From NCBI GenBank assembly GCA_027296055.1, contig JAPUJT010000037.1, forward strand, positions 1-42,774: a DNA stretch of 42,774 nt, written 5' to 3'. A program made the position numbers and the translations under genes. The notes beneath the pieces are model-generated. The model did no database searches and had not been told where the DNA came from. It worked only from the letters and a program-made list of their open reading frames with translations. Positions 31,466 through 40,353 of the stretch are shown here, piece after piece (positions within the stretch are counted from its first letter, which is position 1; every line of letters begins with the position of its first letter). The stretch comes from Planctomycetota bacterium. Its GTDB lineage: Bacteria; Planctomycetota; JAPUJT01.

Positions 31466-32551
31466 ATGACGGCGGAGAAGAACTCGAAAGGCAAAGCAAA
31501 GGACCTGAAACGCCAGGCGCTGGACTACGCCATCGCACAGATTCAGAAGCGTCATGGCAAGGGAGCGATCATGCAACTGGGAAAGGATGTGCCTGCCGAC
31601 ATCCCCGTCATCTCCACCGGGTCTCTCTCCCTCGATCTCGCCCTCGGGGTAGGAGGGATTCCCCGGGGAAGGGTCTCCGAGGTGTTCGGGCCGGAATCGT
31701 CCGGCAAGACGACCCTGGCGCTGCACATCATCGCCAACGCCCAGAGGAACCGGGGCGTGGCGGCCTTCATCGATGCAGAGCACGCTCTGGATCCCGCGTA
31801 TGCGAAGAAGCTCGGGGTCAACCTGGAAGATCTCCTCGTCTCGCAGCCCGATACGGGGGAGCAGGCTCTCGAGATTACCGACATGCTCGTCTCATCGGCC
31901 GCCGTCGACATCGTCGTGATCGATTCCGTCGCCGCCCTCGTCCCGCGGGCCGAGCTGGAGGGGGAGATGGGCGACCATCACGTGGGGGCCCAGGCGAGGT
32001 TGATGTCTCAGGCGCTGCGGAAGCTTACGGGCTCGATGCACCGCTCCAACACGGCGGTGCTCTTCATCAATCAGATCCGCGAGAAGATCGGCGTGATGTT
32101 CGGCAGCCCGGAGACGACGCCGGGAGGCAGGGCGCTGAAATTCTACTCTTCCATCCGGATCGACATCCGGCGTATCGGCGCCATCCGGGATGGGGAGAAC
32201 GTGATCGGAAACCGGACGAGAGCCAAGGTCGTCAAGAACAAGGTCGCCTCGCCCTTCAAGAAGGCCGAGTTCGACATCATCTATAACCATGGGATCTCGT
32301 GGGTCGGGGACGTTATGGACATCGCCACGGACGCCGGTATCATCCAGCGTAACGGTTCGTGGTTCTCCTACGGGGAACAACGGGTCGGACAGGGTCGCGA
32401 GCGGACGATCGCCTTCCTGACCGAAAACCCGGGTGTCCTCCTGGAAATCGAGAACGACGTCCTCGCCAAAGTCTGGCCGGAGAAGAACGGTCGGGAGAGC
32501 GCGGTCCCCGAGCCCGAGTCCGCGGGGAAGAAAAACGGGCGAAAGAAGTAA
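31466..32551 (+). CDS. recA: Recombinase A
   Basis: A 361-residue RecA, full length. Walker A is GPESSGKT (75-82) and Walker B is the [10 protein letters not shown] strand. MAW-type hallmarks include [17 protein letters not shown] near 50-64, [24 protein letters not shown] (loop L1), [20 protein letters not shown] (L2), and [18 protein letters not shown]. The C-terminus is acidic then basic as usual. Role: ATP-dependent strand exchange and, in LexA-containing species, SOS coprotease. No recX or lexA is adjacent; the next gene is tRNA-Pro. No anomalies seen. Confidence 0.98.
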   Translation: MTAEKNSKGKAKDLKRQALDYAIAQIQKRHGKGAIMQLGKDVPADIPVISTGSLSLDLALGVGGIPRGRVSEVFGPESSGKTTLALHIIANAQRNRGVAAFIDAEHALDPAYAKKLGVNLEDLLVSQPDTGEQALEITDMLVSSAAVDIVVIDSVAALVPRAELEGEMGDHHVGAQARLMSQALRKLTGSMHRSNTAVLFINQIREKIGVMFGSPETTPGGRALKFYSSIRIDIRRIGAIRDGENVIGNRTRAKVVKNKVASPFKKAEFDIIYNHGISWVGDVMDIATDAGIIQRNGSWFSYGEQRVGQGRERTIAFLTENPGVLLEIENDVLAKVWPEKNGRESAVPEPESAGKKNGRKK

Positions 32552-32617
32552 CCCCCGGACTTTCCAAGGTCTACGGACGAACCGCCTCCCCCTCCGGTGG
32601 ACTGTCCCCCAGACTGA

Positions 32618-32696
32618 CGGGGCGTAGCTCAGCTTGGTCTAGAGCGCCGGCCTTGGGAGCCGGAGGTCGCTGGTTCGAATCCAGTCGCCCCGACCA
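32618..32696 (+). tRNA. tRNA-Pro (TGG anticodon)
   Basis: Acceptor stem CGGGGCG/CGCCCCG, D-arm GCTC/GAGC with a long 11-base loop, anticodon loop CTTGGGA (anticodon TGG), TPsiC arm with TTCGAAT, discriminator A and an encoded CCA (32694-32696). It lies 66 bases after recA. Confidence 0.93.
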
Positions 32697-32742
32697 GCCT
32701 TCGCCAAGGCTTCGGCTGGCAAGCCAGCCTTGGGGAAGGCTG
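32695..32742 (+). terminator. Long hairpin after tRNA-Pro
   Basis: CAGCCTT..CCAAGG pairs with CCTTGG..AAGGCTG, and an inner stem GGCTGGC/GCCAGCC closes over a 2-base loop. The stem starts within the encoded CCA. It is likely to end or process the tRNA transcript; there is no T run. Confidence 0.5.
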
Positions 32743-32874
32743 TCAGACCCTCCCTCTTCGACACTTCTCGACTCGGAACATCTCGACCCCGATGGAATAA
32801 ATCCGGGCGCCCATCTATACTGAATGCGTGTCCGCAAGGTCCCGGGGGGAATGGAGACGGAGAAAGAGGTAGTC

Positions 32875-33663
32875 ATGAGCACTCTACGCCGGATCAGCGC
32901 GCCGCTCGCCCTGATCCCACTGTTCGGATTGTTCGGAGCCCTGCTCCCGGTCCTCGCAGTCGCCGATACGATCACCTTGAAGAACGGAGATGTGATCGAG
33001 GGGAAGATCGTCTCGAAGGACGACAAGGAGATCGTCATCCAGATCGGAAAGACTGGCCGGATAACCTTCACGATGGATCGGATCGAGAAGATCGTCGAGG
33101 ACAACAAGACCGGCTCGAGCCACGGCAAAACCGGTGTGAAGGGTCGGAAGATCCCACCGAAACCGGAGAAGAAACTCGAACCCCGGAAGCCGCGGAAGCC
33201 GCAGCCCAAGAAGACACCCGAGATACCTGCGGCAGACAATCCCTACATCGACAAAAGTCCGCCCAACCCGGCGATCAGTCAAAGAGCGACCCAACAGATC
33301 CAGCGTTTGAGGATGAGGCCTCGCTTCAAGAATCGGGCACGGAACGCTCTGCGGCAGATGGGCAAGGAGGCGGGCCGCGCCCTCATCCGAGGTCTGAGAG
33401 ACGAGAGCCCCAAGGCTCGCCGGGAAGTGGCGATGCTCCTCGGCGGGATCGAGTACATGCCGGCCGTGCCGTACCTGATTCATAACTCCCTTGACGACGA
33501 CGACGTGGGCGTTCGCGCCGCCGCAGCGGAGACGCTTCGCAAGCTGACGAAGAAGTCTCTTCGCTATTTCCCCGAATCTCTGCCGAGACTTCGGAAGGGA
33601 GCTGTCCAGCGCTGGAAGGATTGGTGGGCCGTCGAGGCCAGGCGCTACGGGATGAAACCGTAA
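32875..33663 (+). CDS. Periplasmic HEAT-like repeat protein
   Basis: A 262-residue exported protein. ATG 32875 is chosen because GAGGT precedes it and a good signal peptide follows (RRISAPLALIPLFGLFGALLPVLAVA). A small strand-rich segment (TITLKNGDVIEGKIVSKDDK, then IVIQIGKTGRITF) resembles a LSm/SH3-like unit with the phrase L..G..I.G.I. A Pro/Lys-rich linker (~90-125) leads to a helical C-terminal half (ALIRGLRDESPKARREVAML, VPYLIHNSLDDDDVGVRAAA) with the periodicity of HEAT repeats. Scaffold role likely. The next gene starts 25 bases downstream. Confidence 0.7.
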   Translation: MSTLRRISAPLALIPLFGLFGALLPVLAVADTITLKNGDVIEGKIVSKDDKEIVIQIGKTGRITFTMDRIEKIVEDNKTGSSHGKTGVKGRKIPPKPEKKLEPRKPRKPQPKKTPEIPAADNPYIDKSPPNPAISQRATQQIQRLRMRPRFKNRARNALRQMGKEAGRALIRGLRDESPKARREVAMLLGGIEYMPAVPYLIHNSLDDDDVGVRAAAAETLRKLTKKSLRYFPESLPRLRKGAVQRWKDWWAVEARRYGMKP

Positions 33664-33688
33664 CACTCCGGACAAGAAACTCCAGTCC

Positions 33689-34894
33689 ATGGCTGCCGAA
33701 CTGACCGTCTCCGACAAGCAATCGATCCGCGATGCTGTCCAGGGGATGCACTCGAGTCGGACCCGATGGCTGGCGGCGCCGGCGTTCGACACGCTCTTCT
33801 TCCAGGTCCCCCTCATTCTCGGCTTCGTCTACTTCGGGATGATGCTGGCGTTGAAGGTGCCGGCGAACCGGGTATGGGTCTTCTTGCCGTTGCTCCTGCT
33901 CGCCTACGCCCATCAGGCGCCGACGTTCTTCTTCTACCTGGATCGGAAAAACCTCTCCTACTACGCCGGCCACGCGACGAAATATTTCATTGTGCCGATA
34001 CTGCTCCTTGGCTCCGCGGTGGGACTGAGCCTCTGGAACGACCCGGGCTTCTTTTTCGTGTTTTTCGTGATGGCCTCCTGGCAGGTCTGGCATACGATCC
34101 GTCAGAATATCGGGATCGCCACACTCTACCATCGCCGCAATCCACAGGCGGAAATGGGCACAATCCGCAAGGATCGGCTGTTGATCTACGGCGCCTCGAT
34201 CCTCTTCTGCGGTCTCGCCGGTGCCCGGATCTACTCGGCGGAATCCCTGGCGGCGACCCATTCGATCAATGTCTTCCTCGATGGGCAGGGAATGTTGCTC
34301 AACTGGCTCGCTGTAGGCATCGCAGGGGGGTGCCTGATCGGTTACGGCGCATGGATTTTCGCGGCCGGCCGTTTCGGCGGGAGCTACTCGTATCAGAACT
34401 TCATCTTTCTGGCCACATCGGTGGCGACGTTCGCACCGCTCCTCTACATCCCCGCGCGACCCACTCCCGATGAGATCCTGCTCGTACAGAACATGTGTCT
34501 CGTGGCGCATTACCTCCAGTACCTCGGACTCACCTGGATGCTACAACGCAACAAGTATTCGCTTGGCATGCCGGGGCGCGACCCGGATCCCGCGATCCGG
34601 ACTCCCCTGCTGTCCCTGCTCGCCCGGAACGCCGCCTACCTGGCCCTGGGAATCCTCCTCTACGGCGGTGTGATGACCTTGATTCGAGCCACGGCGGCGA
34701 ACGTCCCCCCCGAGATGGAAAAGAGCTTGCTCACGCGAGGGAGCTACGGCCTGCTGTACGGGGTGGCGTGGGTCCACTTCTACCTCGACGGCCTCTTCTG
34801 GACTTTCCGGAATCCTCACGTCCGGGAGACGGTCGCCCCGTTTCTCGCCCATGTTCCCGGCAGGTACACGGTGCTCGCCGGGAGGGGGGCATGA
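33689..34894 (+). CDS. Polytopic inner-membrane protein of unknown function
   Basis: A 401-residue protein with about nine to ten hydrophobic segments, e.g. FDTLFFQVPLILGFVYFGMM, RVWVFLPLLLLAYAHQAPTF, FIVPILLLGSAVGLSLW, GFFFVFFVMASWQVWHTIRQ, LLNWLAVGIAGGCLIGYGAW, YQNFIFLATSVATFAPLLYI. His residues in YAHQAPTF, WHTIRQNIG, VAHYLQYLGLTW and VHFYLDGLFW are well placed in or near helices, so a metal or heme site is possible. Not recognised. Its stop overlaps the methyltransferase start (ATGA), so the two are translationally coupled. Confidence 0.7.
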   Translation: MAAELTVSDKQSIRDAVQGMHSSRTRWLAAPAFDTLFFQVPLILGFVYFGMMLALKVPANRVWVFLPLLLLAYAHQAPTFFFYLDRKNLSYYAGHATKYFIVPILLLGSAVGLSLWNDPGFFFVFFVMASWQVWHTIRQNIGIATLYHRRNPQAEMGTIRKDRLLIYGASILFCGLAGARIYSAESLAATHSINVFLDGQGMLLNWLAVGIAGGCLIGYGAWIFAAGRFGGSYSYQNFIFLATSVATFAPLLYIPARPTPDEILLVQNMCLVAHYLQYLGLTWMLQRNKYSLGMPGRDPDPAIRTPLLSLLARNAAYLALGILLYGGVMTLIRATAANVPPEMEKSLLTRGSYGLLYGVAWVHFYLDGLFWTFRNPHVRETVAPFLAHVPGRYTVLAGRGA

Positions 34895-35847
34895 GCGGCG
34901 TCACGCTCCTCGACTCTCGTGCCGTGGGCCCCTTCAGGCAATGCCCTCTCTGCCAGTCGAAAGATGCCGATCCGTTCCTCGAGGGGGCGCGCGATCTGGA
35001 GTACGGGACCGGCGGCGAGCATCTCTATGTCAAGTGCCGGGGCTGTTCGTTCGTCATCATGGATCCGATTCCTCCATTCTCCGAGATCGTCACCTTCTAC
35101 CCGAGCGACTACCACGCCTATCAGGAGGGAGATCGCGGTCTTGCCCGGGCCCTCAAGGGCTTGTACAGCAGGATGAGAGCGAAGCAGTTCTCACGGCTGA
35201 TCGGCACCACGGGGCACATTTGCGAGATCGGAGCCTCCGATGGAGAGTTCCTCCACCACCTGCAAGAGGTGGGGGACTGGCAGCTCTCGGGAGTGGAGCT
35301 CGACCCCGAGATGGTGGAGCGGGCTCGAGCGAAGGGGCTCGACATTCGCCACTCGACTTTCGAGCAGGCAGGCTATCCGGCAGAGAGTTTCGATCTCGTG
35401 GTGATGAGTCACCTGATCGAACACGTGCAGGACCCTGTGGAGACGATGGCGGAGACCGCGCGCACACTCAAGCCAGGTGGATATGTGGTGGGGGAGACGC
35501 CCAACATCGCATCCTGGGACTACAAGATCTTCGGCCGCTTCTGGGGCGGGTTCCATGTCCCGCGCCACCTCTATCTCTTCTCGGGCGAGACGCTCCGCCG
35601 ACTCCTCGACAAGGCCGGCTTCGAGGAGATCCGATTGATCCACGCCGTTCAGCCATCTCACTGGGCGATCGGCGTGCAGAACTTTCTTCGGGGACGGAAT
35701 CCGTCTCCTTCCAGATTGGAAGGAGGCAGGGCGTTCTACTTCCCGCTCCTCCTTCTGGCGTTCCTCCCGATCCAGATCGTGCAGAGCCTCCTGGGGGCTT
35801 CCAGCATCATCGGCTTCGAAGCGCGGAAGTCCGGTACCGGGCCCTGA
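34891..35847 (+). CDS. Zinc-ribbon class I SAM methyltransferase
   Basis: A 318-residue soluble methyltransferase. An N-terminal zinc ribbon (CPLC at 18-21, CRGC at 49-52) is followed by ICEIGASDGEFL (110-121), the SAM-binding motif I, GVELDPEMVERARAKG (motif II with acidic loop), FDLVVMSHLIEHVQDPVETM (motif IV) and LKPGGYVVGETPN (motif V). This is the Methyltransf_23 type found in polysaccharide and lipid-modification clusters (C-methyl or O-methyl transfer on sugars, ubiquinone-like acceptors). A C-terminal hydrophobic helix (FYFPLLLLAFLPIQIVQSLL) may tether it to the membrane. Coupled to the polytopic protein, so modification of a membrane-linked substrate is likely; acceptor unknown. Confidence 0.85.
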   Translation: MSGVTLLDSRAVGPFRQCPLCQSKDADPFLEGARDLEYGTGGEHLYVKCRGCSFVIMDPIPPFSEIVTFYPSDYHAYQEGDRGLARALKGLYSRMRAKQFSRLIGTTGHICEIGASDGEFLHHLQEVGDWQLSGVELDPEMVERARAKGLDIRHSTFEQAGYPAESFDLVVMSHLIEHVQDPVETMAETARTLKPGGYVVGETPNIASWDYKIFGRFWGGFHVPRHLYLFSGETLRRLLDKAGFEEIRLIHAVQPSHWAIGVQNFLRGRNPSPSRLEGGRAFYFPLLLLAFLPIQIVQSLLGASSIIGFEARKSGTGP

Positions 35848-35865
35848 CACGGATTCCGTGAACGC

Positions 35866-35894
35866 TTGGAACGGGCTCTCCGTTCTGATACGAT
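35866..35894 (+). promoter_or_regulatory. Sigma-70-type promoter for the aminopeptidase operon
   Basis: TTGGAA (35866-35871) and TACGAT (35889-35894) are separated by 17 bases, each matching the consensus in four of six positions. It lies 75 bases before the first possible start of the M1 aminopeptidase gene. Confidence 0.5.
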
Positions 35895-35968
35895 CCTGCA
35901 CTTATCCGGTTGATCAATCATGAGAACCAGCCGTCTCCGCGGCGAAGAACATCGATGGGGGCAAGAGG

Positions 35969-38515
35969 ATGGAGTGGGAGCGAGAGCAGCTTTCCTGCAG
36001 TGGCATGATGGCCAGGGGAGGGGACCGAGGTCCCTTCGTCCTGCCTGGCGCGGTCGATAGGTACGCACGAGATCGAGTGTGCGACATCCGGCACATCCGG
36101 CTCGAGATCGAGCTGGACTTCGAGAATCGATCTCTCAAGGGAGTCGCCGCCACCCGGCTCGCTCCCCTGAACGATGGCCTCACCGAGGTGACGTTCGACG
36201 CGGTGGAGATGAAGATTTCATCCGTCATCCTTGGAGGCGAAGAGGACCTTGCCTTCGAGAACACCGGCCAGAAGCTGATCGTCCGGTTTCCCCGGCCACT
36301 CCCCGAGGGAGAGGAGGTGACGGTTCGGGTGGAGTACGAGACCACTCCGCGCCGAGGTGTTTACTTCATCGCCCCCGACGAGGCGTACCCGGACAAGCCG
36401 CTCCAGGCCTGGACGCAGGGCCAGGACGAGGACGCCCGCTACTGGTTTCCCTGTTATGACTACCCCAACGAGAAGGCCACGACCGAGATCCTGGCCACAG
36501 TTCCGGAGCGGTTCTTCGTCCTCTCGAACGGCATCCAGATGGGAGTGGACCACGATACGAAGGCGAAGAAGAAGACCCATCACTGGAAGCAGGAGACCCC
36601 TCATGTGACCTACCTGGTCACGCTCGTCGTCGGCGAGTTCGCCGAGTTCCGGGAGGATGCGGATGGCGTCCCCGTGATCTCCTACGTCCCTCGCGACCGG
36701 GAAGAGGACGGTCGGCGATCCCTGGAGAACACTGCCGACATCATGAAGTTCTTCTCCAAGAGGTTCGGACCCTATCCGTATCCGAGCTACTCACAGGTGG
36801 CGGTGGCCGATTTCATTTTCGGAGGAATGGAGAACACGACGGCGACGACGCTGACTGACCTCACCCTCCATGACGCGCGGGCGCATCAGGATTTCTCCAG
36901 CGACGATCTCGTCGCGCACGAGCTGGCTCATCAATGGTGGGGGGACTGGCTGACGTGTCGAGACTGGTCGCACGCCTGGCTCAACGAGGGCTTCGCCACC
37001 TACGCCGCCGTCCTCTATAAGGAGCATCTGCTCGGTCGTGATGAGGCGGTCTACGAACTGTTCCTGCTCGCCGAGGACTATTTCGAAGAAGACCGATCGC
37101 GCTACAGGAGGCCGATCGTCGCCCGGCGTTATCAAGATCCGATCGAGATCTTCGACACGCACATCTACCAGAAGGGGGCGCTCGTCCTGCATACGCTCAA
37201 GACGCTCCTGGGGGAGGATCTCTTCTGGAAATCGGTCCGTCACTACATGGACAAGCACAAGGGCGGCAACGTCGAGACGAGGGATCTCCAGAGGTCGATC
37301 GAGGAAGCAACGGGTCGTGTCGTCGACGGCCTCTTCGACCAGTGGGTCTACGGGGCCGGACACCCTGAGTTCGAGGCCGAGTACGAATGGAAGGAAGATC
37401 AAGGGTGCGCGCACATCCGTCTCAGTCAGAAACAGAAGGAAGATCCGTTCCGCCTCTCGATCGTGATCTCTTTCGAGACGGCCGGAAAGATGCAGGACGT
37501 TACTGTGGAGGTCCAGGCCCGGGAGCAATCGTTCTACGTACCCCTCCCGGAAAAGCCGTCGCTGATCCGCTTCGATCCCGGCAACGGGATTCTGAAGACC
37601 CTCTCCTTCCCCCTCTCCCGGGATCTCCTGATCCGGCAGCTTTCGGAAGATGATGATGTTGTCGGCCGGATCCGGGCGGCGAAGGAACTGGCGAAGGGAG
37701 GATCTCCCGAGGCGGTGACAGTCCTCGGGAAGCGGCTGATGGAAGATCCCTTCTGGGGGGTACAGGCCGAGATCGCGAAGGCCCTCGGGTCGGTCCGTAG
37801 CGCATCGGCGAGAGAGGCTCTGGGCAAGGGACTGGGTGTTTCCCATCCGAAGGCGCGACGGGCCGTGGTCCGGGCGCTGGGGGAGTTCCGAGATGAAGAA
37901 TCGGCCGAGCTGCTCACGCCCGTGGTGAAGGAGGATGCCTCCTACTTCGTCGAGGCGGAGGCGGCCAGGTCCATCGGTCGTACCCGCTCCAAGCGCGCCT
38001 TCGAGCTGCTGGAGCAAAACCTGAAGAAGGACTCGTTCCTGGACGTGATCCGGAGCCATACCCTCGAGGGGCTCGCCGCCCTTCGTGACGACCGCGCGGT
38101 CCCGGTCCTTCAGGAGCACACCGCTTACGGAAAGCACGAGAAGAGCAGGGCGGCTGCGGTGACCTCGTTGGGGAAGATAGCTGACGGAAGGGCCGATCTC
38201 CCCGATGTACTCGAAGGCCTGATCCACCTCCTGGACGATCCGATGCTGCGAGTCAGGGTGAGTGCCGCCCAGACCCTGGGCGATCTTCGCAACCCGAAGG
38301 CGGCGCCGGCGCTCGAGCGGGCGGCGGAGAAGGACCTCGATGGCCGAGTCCGGCGGAAGGCGCGGGAGGCCATGGGAAAAATTCGCGATGGGACGGTGGG
38401 GGGAGACACCCTGACGGCCTTGCGCGAGGAGGTCGAGCGGATGCGCGAAGACAACCGTCGTCTGCGTGAGAGGGTCGATGAGATCGAGGGGACGCAGGGA
38501 AAGGGGTTGAAGTAG
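35969..38515 (+). CDS. M1-family metallo-aminopeptidase with C-terminal HEAT-like repeats
   Basis: An 848-residue peptidase. The N-terminal domain (~30-230) is the M1 saddle, with ARYWFPCYDYPNEKATTEI. GGMEN (285-289) is the substrate-anchoring exopeptidase motif; HELAHQWWGDW (317-327) is the zinc site with downstream E340 in WLNEGFATY. Residues ~520-820 contain HEAT-like units (VIRAKELAKGGSPEA type: AVTVLGKRLMEDPFWGVQAE, EALGKGLGVSHPKARRAVV, VVKEDASYFVEAEAARSIG), and the end is a coiled coil (LREEVERMREDNRRLRERV). No signal peptide, so cytosolic. Start uncertain: ATG 35969 or 36005/36008. It is coupled to the Mrp gene (1-base gap) and likely cotranscribed from 35866. Confidence 0.9.
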   Translation: MEWEREQLSCSGMMARGGDRGPFVLPGAVDRYARDRVCDIRHIRLEIELDFENRSLKGVAATRLAPLNDGLTEVTFDAVEMKISSVILGGEEDLAFENTGQKLIVRFPRPLPEGEEVTVRVEYETTPRRGVYFIAPDEAYPDKPLQAWTQGQDEDARYWFPCYDYPNEKATTEILATVPERFFVLSNGIQMGVDHDTKAKKKTHHWKQETPHVTYLVTLVVGEFAEFREDADGVPVISYVPRDREEDGRRSLENTADIMKFFSKRFGPYPYPSYSQVAVADFIFGGMENTTATTLTDLTLHDARAHQDFSSDDLVAHELAHQWWGDWLTCRDWSHAWLNEGFATYAAVLYKEHLLGRDEAVYELFLLAEDYFEEDRSRYRRPIVARRYQDPIEIFDTHIYQKGALVLHTLKTLLGEDLFWKSVRHYMDKHKGGNVETRDLQRSIEEATGRVVDGLFDQWVYGAGHPEFEAEYEWKEDQGCAHIRLSQKQKEDPFRLSIVISFETAGKMQDVTVEVQAREQSFYVPLPEKPSLIRFDPGNGILKTLSFPLSRDLLIRQLSEDDDVVGRIRAAKELAKGGSPEAVTVLGKRLMEDPFWGVQAEIAKALGSVRSASAREALGKGLGVSHPKARRAVVRALGEFRDEESAELLTPVVKEDASYFVEAEAARSIGRTRSKRAFELLEQNLKKDSFLDVIRSHTLEGLAALRDDRAVPVLQEHTAYGKHEKSRAAAVTSLGKIADGRADLPDVLEGLIHLLDDPMLRVRVSAAQTLGDLRNPKAAPALERAAEKDLDGRVRRKAREAMGKIRDGTVGGDTLTALREEVERMREDNRRLRERVDEIEGTQGKGLK

Positions 38516-38516
38516 G

Positions 38517-39413
38517 ATGGCCAAACGCTATGCCGACATGGCCGGGGACGGGGGATCCAACATCCTGGGACAGGTCCGTTCGCAGGGTGAGCGCCTTCGC
38601 GCTCGACTCTCTGGAGTCCGCAACGTCGTGGCGATCACCAGCGGCAAGGGAGGCGTCGGAAAGAGTGTGATCACCGCGAGTCTGGCGGCCCTCCTTTCGC
38701 AGGCGGGGGAGAAGGTGGGTGTTCTGGACGCCGACATCAACGGCCCGTCCATCGGGAAGATGCTCGGCGTGCGGGATCAGGAGGTCGCAATGGGCGCCGA
38801 CGGCCTCGCTCCGGCCATCGGCCCGAATGGGATCCGGGTGATGTCGATGGATCTCCTCCTTCCCGGCGACGATGTGCCCGTCACCTGGGATGGACCGGAC
38901 CAGGAGGCGTACGTCTGGCGGGGGACGATGGAGGTGGGGGCACTGAGGGAGTTCCTGACCGACACGGTCTGGGGTGAGTTGTCGGTGCTACTTCTCGATC
39001 TCCCGCCCGGGGCGGAACGCCTGCCCAACGTCACGAGCCTCATCCCCGACCTGTCTGGCGTCGTGGTGGTGACGATCCCATCGGAGGTCTCTCTCCTGGT
39101 GGTCAGGAAGGCCATCACGGTGGCGCGCGAGACCGGGGTGCCTATCATCGGGGTCGTAGAGAATATGGCGGGTTACGCCTGTACGCACTGCGGGAAGGAA
39201 GGAGCGCTTTTCCGGAGCGTCGGGTCGGCCCCCCCGGATCTCGGCATTCCGCACCTGGGCACGGTGCCCTTCGATCCCCGCCTCACCGAGGCAGCCGACA
39301 GGGGGACCCCTTTCGTCCTCGATAATCCCGACGAGCCCGTATCGAAGATCCTGGGCGAGATCGCCCAACAGGTCCGCCAATTTCTGAAGAGCAAGAGTGA
39401 GGATGCCCGATGA
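38517..39413 (+). CDS. Mrp/NBP35-type P-loop ATPase (Fe-S carrier)
   Basis: A 298-residue ATPase of the Mrp/ApbC family, typical length without the N-terminal MIP18 domain. The deviant Walker A is SGKGGVGKS (42-50), then LDADINGPSIGKML, WRGTMEVGALREFLTDT, LLLDLPPGAE, and a C-terminal CTHCGKEG with the CxxC that bridges the Fe-S cluster at the dimer interface. LGTVPFDPRLTEAADRGTPF is the other family hallmark. Role: delivery or assembly of iron-sulfur clusters. It lies between the M1 aminopeptidase and the zinc-ribbon/PCP_red gene in a three-gene unit, with its stop overlapping the next start (ATGA). Confidence 0.93.
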   Translation: MAKRYADMAGDGGSNILGQVRSQGERLRARLSGVRNVVAITSGKGGVGKSVITASLAALLSQAGEKVGVLDADINGPSIGKMLGVRDQEVAMGADGLAPAIGPNGIRVMSMDLLLPGDDVPVTWDGPDQEAYVWRGTMEVGALREFLTDTVWGELSVLLLDLPPGAERLPNVTSLIPDLSGVVVVTIPSEVSLLVVRKAITVARETGVPIIGVVENMAGYACTHCGKEGALFRSVGSAPPDLGIPHLGTVPFDPRLTEAADRGTPFVLDNPDEPVSKILGEIAQQVRQFLKSKSEDAR

Positions 39414-39826
39414 AACTAGTATGTGTCTCCTGTGACGAGCAGATGAAGCTGGAAGAAAACCGGGGTCCCGATGAGGGGTCCCTCACGATGATGTTTTCCT
39501 GCGCCAAGTGCGGGAACAAGACGAGCATCCTGACGAACCCGATGGAAACGCAGATGGTCCGTTCCCTCGGCGTGGAAATCTGCCCTGCAGGGGCGCAGTC
39601 GACCCCGGAACCGATGGGTCTCCTCAAAGGCGCCCTGGTCAGTCAGCGGGATGGTGCGTTGGGAGATGACGTGCCCTGGACCGAGGCCGCCACCTCCAGG
39701 CTCGAACGCGTTCCGGGCTTCGTCCGTCCGATGGTGAAGATGTCGATCGTGAAATTCGCCCGTGAGAAGGGCTACGAGGAAATCACCGAGGCCGTGATGG
39801 ATGAGGCCAAGACGAAGATGATATAG
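39410..39826 (+). CDS. Zinc-ribbon protein with PCP_red-like domain
   Basis: A 138-residue protein, start ATG 39410 overlapping the mrp stop. N-terminal ribbon CVSC (5-8) and CAKC (31-34). The C-terminal ~55 residues (VPWTEAATSRLERVPGFVRP, MVKMSIVKFAREKGYEEITE) match the PCP_red domain: W..EA...L..VP.FVR....K..IE.FAR..G...IT. In dark-operative protochlorophyllide reductase subunit B this domain binds near the Fe-S cluster; here it stands on a small zinc-ribbon protein next to an Fe-S carrier, so a role in Fe-S or metal insertion is inferred. No photosynthesis gene is present. Confidence 0.8.
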   Translation: MKLVCVSCDEQMKLEENRGPDEGSLTMMFSCAKCGNKTSILTNPMETQMVRSLGVEICPAGAQSTPEPMGLLKGALVSQRDGALGDDVPWTEAATSRLERVPGFVRPMVKMSIVKFAREKGYEEITEAVMDEAKTKMI

Positions 39827-39859
39827 GAGGAACTCCCCGCTTCAGGGACTGTTCCCTCT

Positions 39860-40351
39860 CTACTTCGAAATCGCACTGCCCAGCTTCGTCAGGGTGATGA
39901 CGAGGACCCGCGGGAAACACTTATCGAAGACCTGACAGTCCGGACAGAATTCCCCCTTCTGAAACACCTCGGGATCCCCGAAACAGAGGGGCACTTCCAC
40001 GCCTCCTGGACCGGAGGATGCCTGCATGAAGGGGCCCGAACGCGGGGGAGGGGTCGCCATCGGAGGGGACCGGCCACTCTCGGTGGCCACGGCGGCCGCG
40101 GTCTCGACCGTCGTCGAGGTGCCCGTCCTCCTGGCTGTCTCCTCGTCCGAGGCTGTCCTGGGAACCATCCCGGTCGGGATCTTCGGAATGAAGCGACTGG
40201 CCCCCTTCGGCAAGTTCTTCCTCGGCGTAGTCCCCGTAGACGGGGCCCTGCACGCCGGGCAGGCCTTCACCAACGTATGGGCCGGGGTGTACCGCTTGTA
40301 CTTGAACTTACAAGCCGGACATTCGACCGAATCTGCCCCCTTGTCCGCCAT
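39860..40351 (-). CDS. Cys-rich zinc-ribbon protein, disordered middle
   Basis: A 163-residue protein. N-terminal ribbon: CPAC (11-14) and CPAC near residue 31-34; C-terminal Cys cluster C..GDPEVFQKGEFCPDCQVFDKC. The middle is Pro/Ser/Thr-rich and probably disordered. Not a known enzyme; its ends look like metal-binding modules. It starts 2 bases after the DUF35 protein gene and is the last gene of the minus-strand acyl-CoA cluster; whether it belongs functionally is unclear. Confidence 0.7.
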   Translation of the reverse strand: MADKGADSVECPACKFKYKRYTPAHTLVKACPACRAPSTGTTPRKNLPKGASRFIPKIPTGMVPRTASDEETARRTGTSTTVETAAAVATESGRSPPMATPPPRSGPFMQASSGPGGVEVPLCFGDPEVFQKGEFCPDCQVFDKCFPRVLVITLTKLGSAISK

Positions 40352-40353
40352 GG

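Noticed and set aside
36791..38524. 577-residue open frame on the minus strand
   Set aside because: Antisense to the M1 aminopeptidase with intact GGMEN and HELAH motifs; arises from high GC at third positions.
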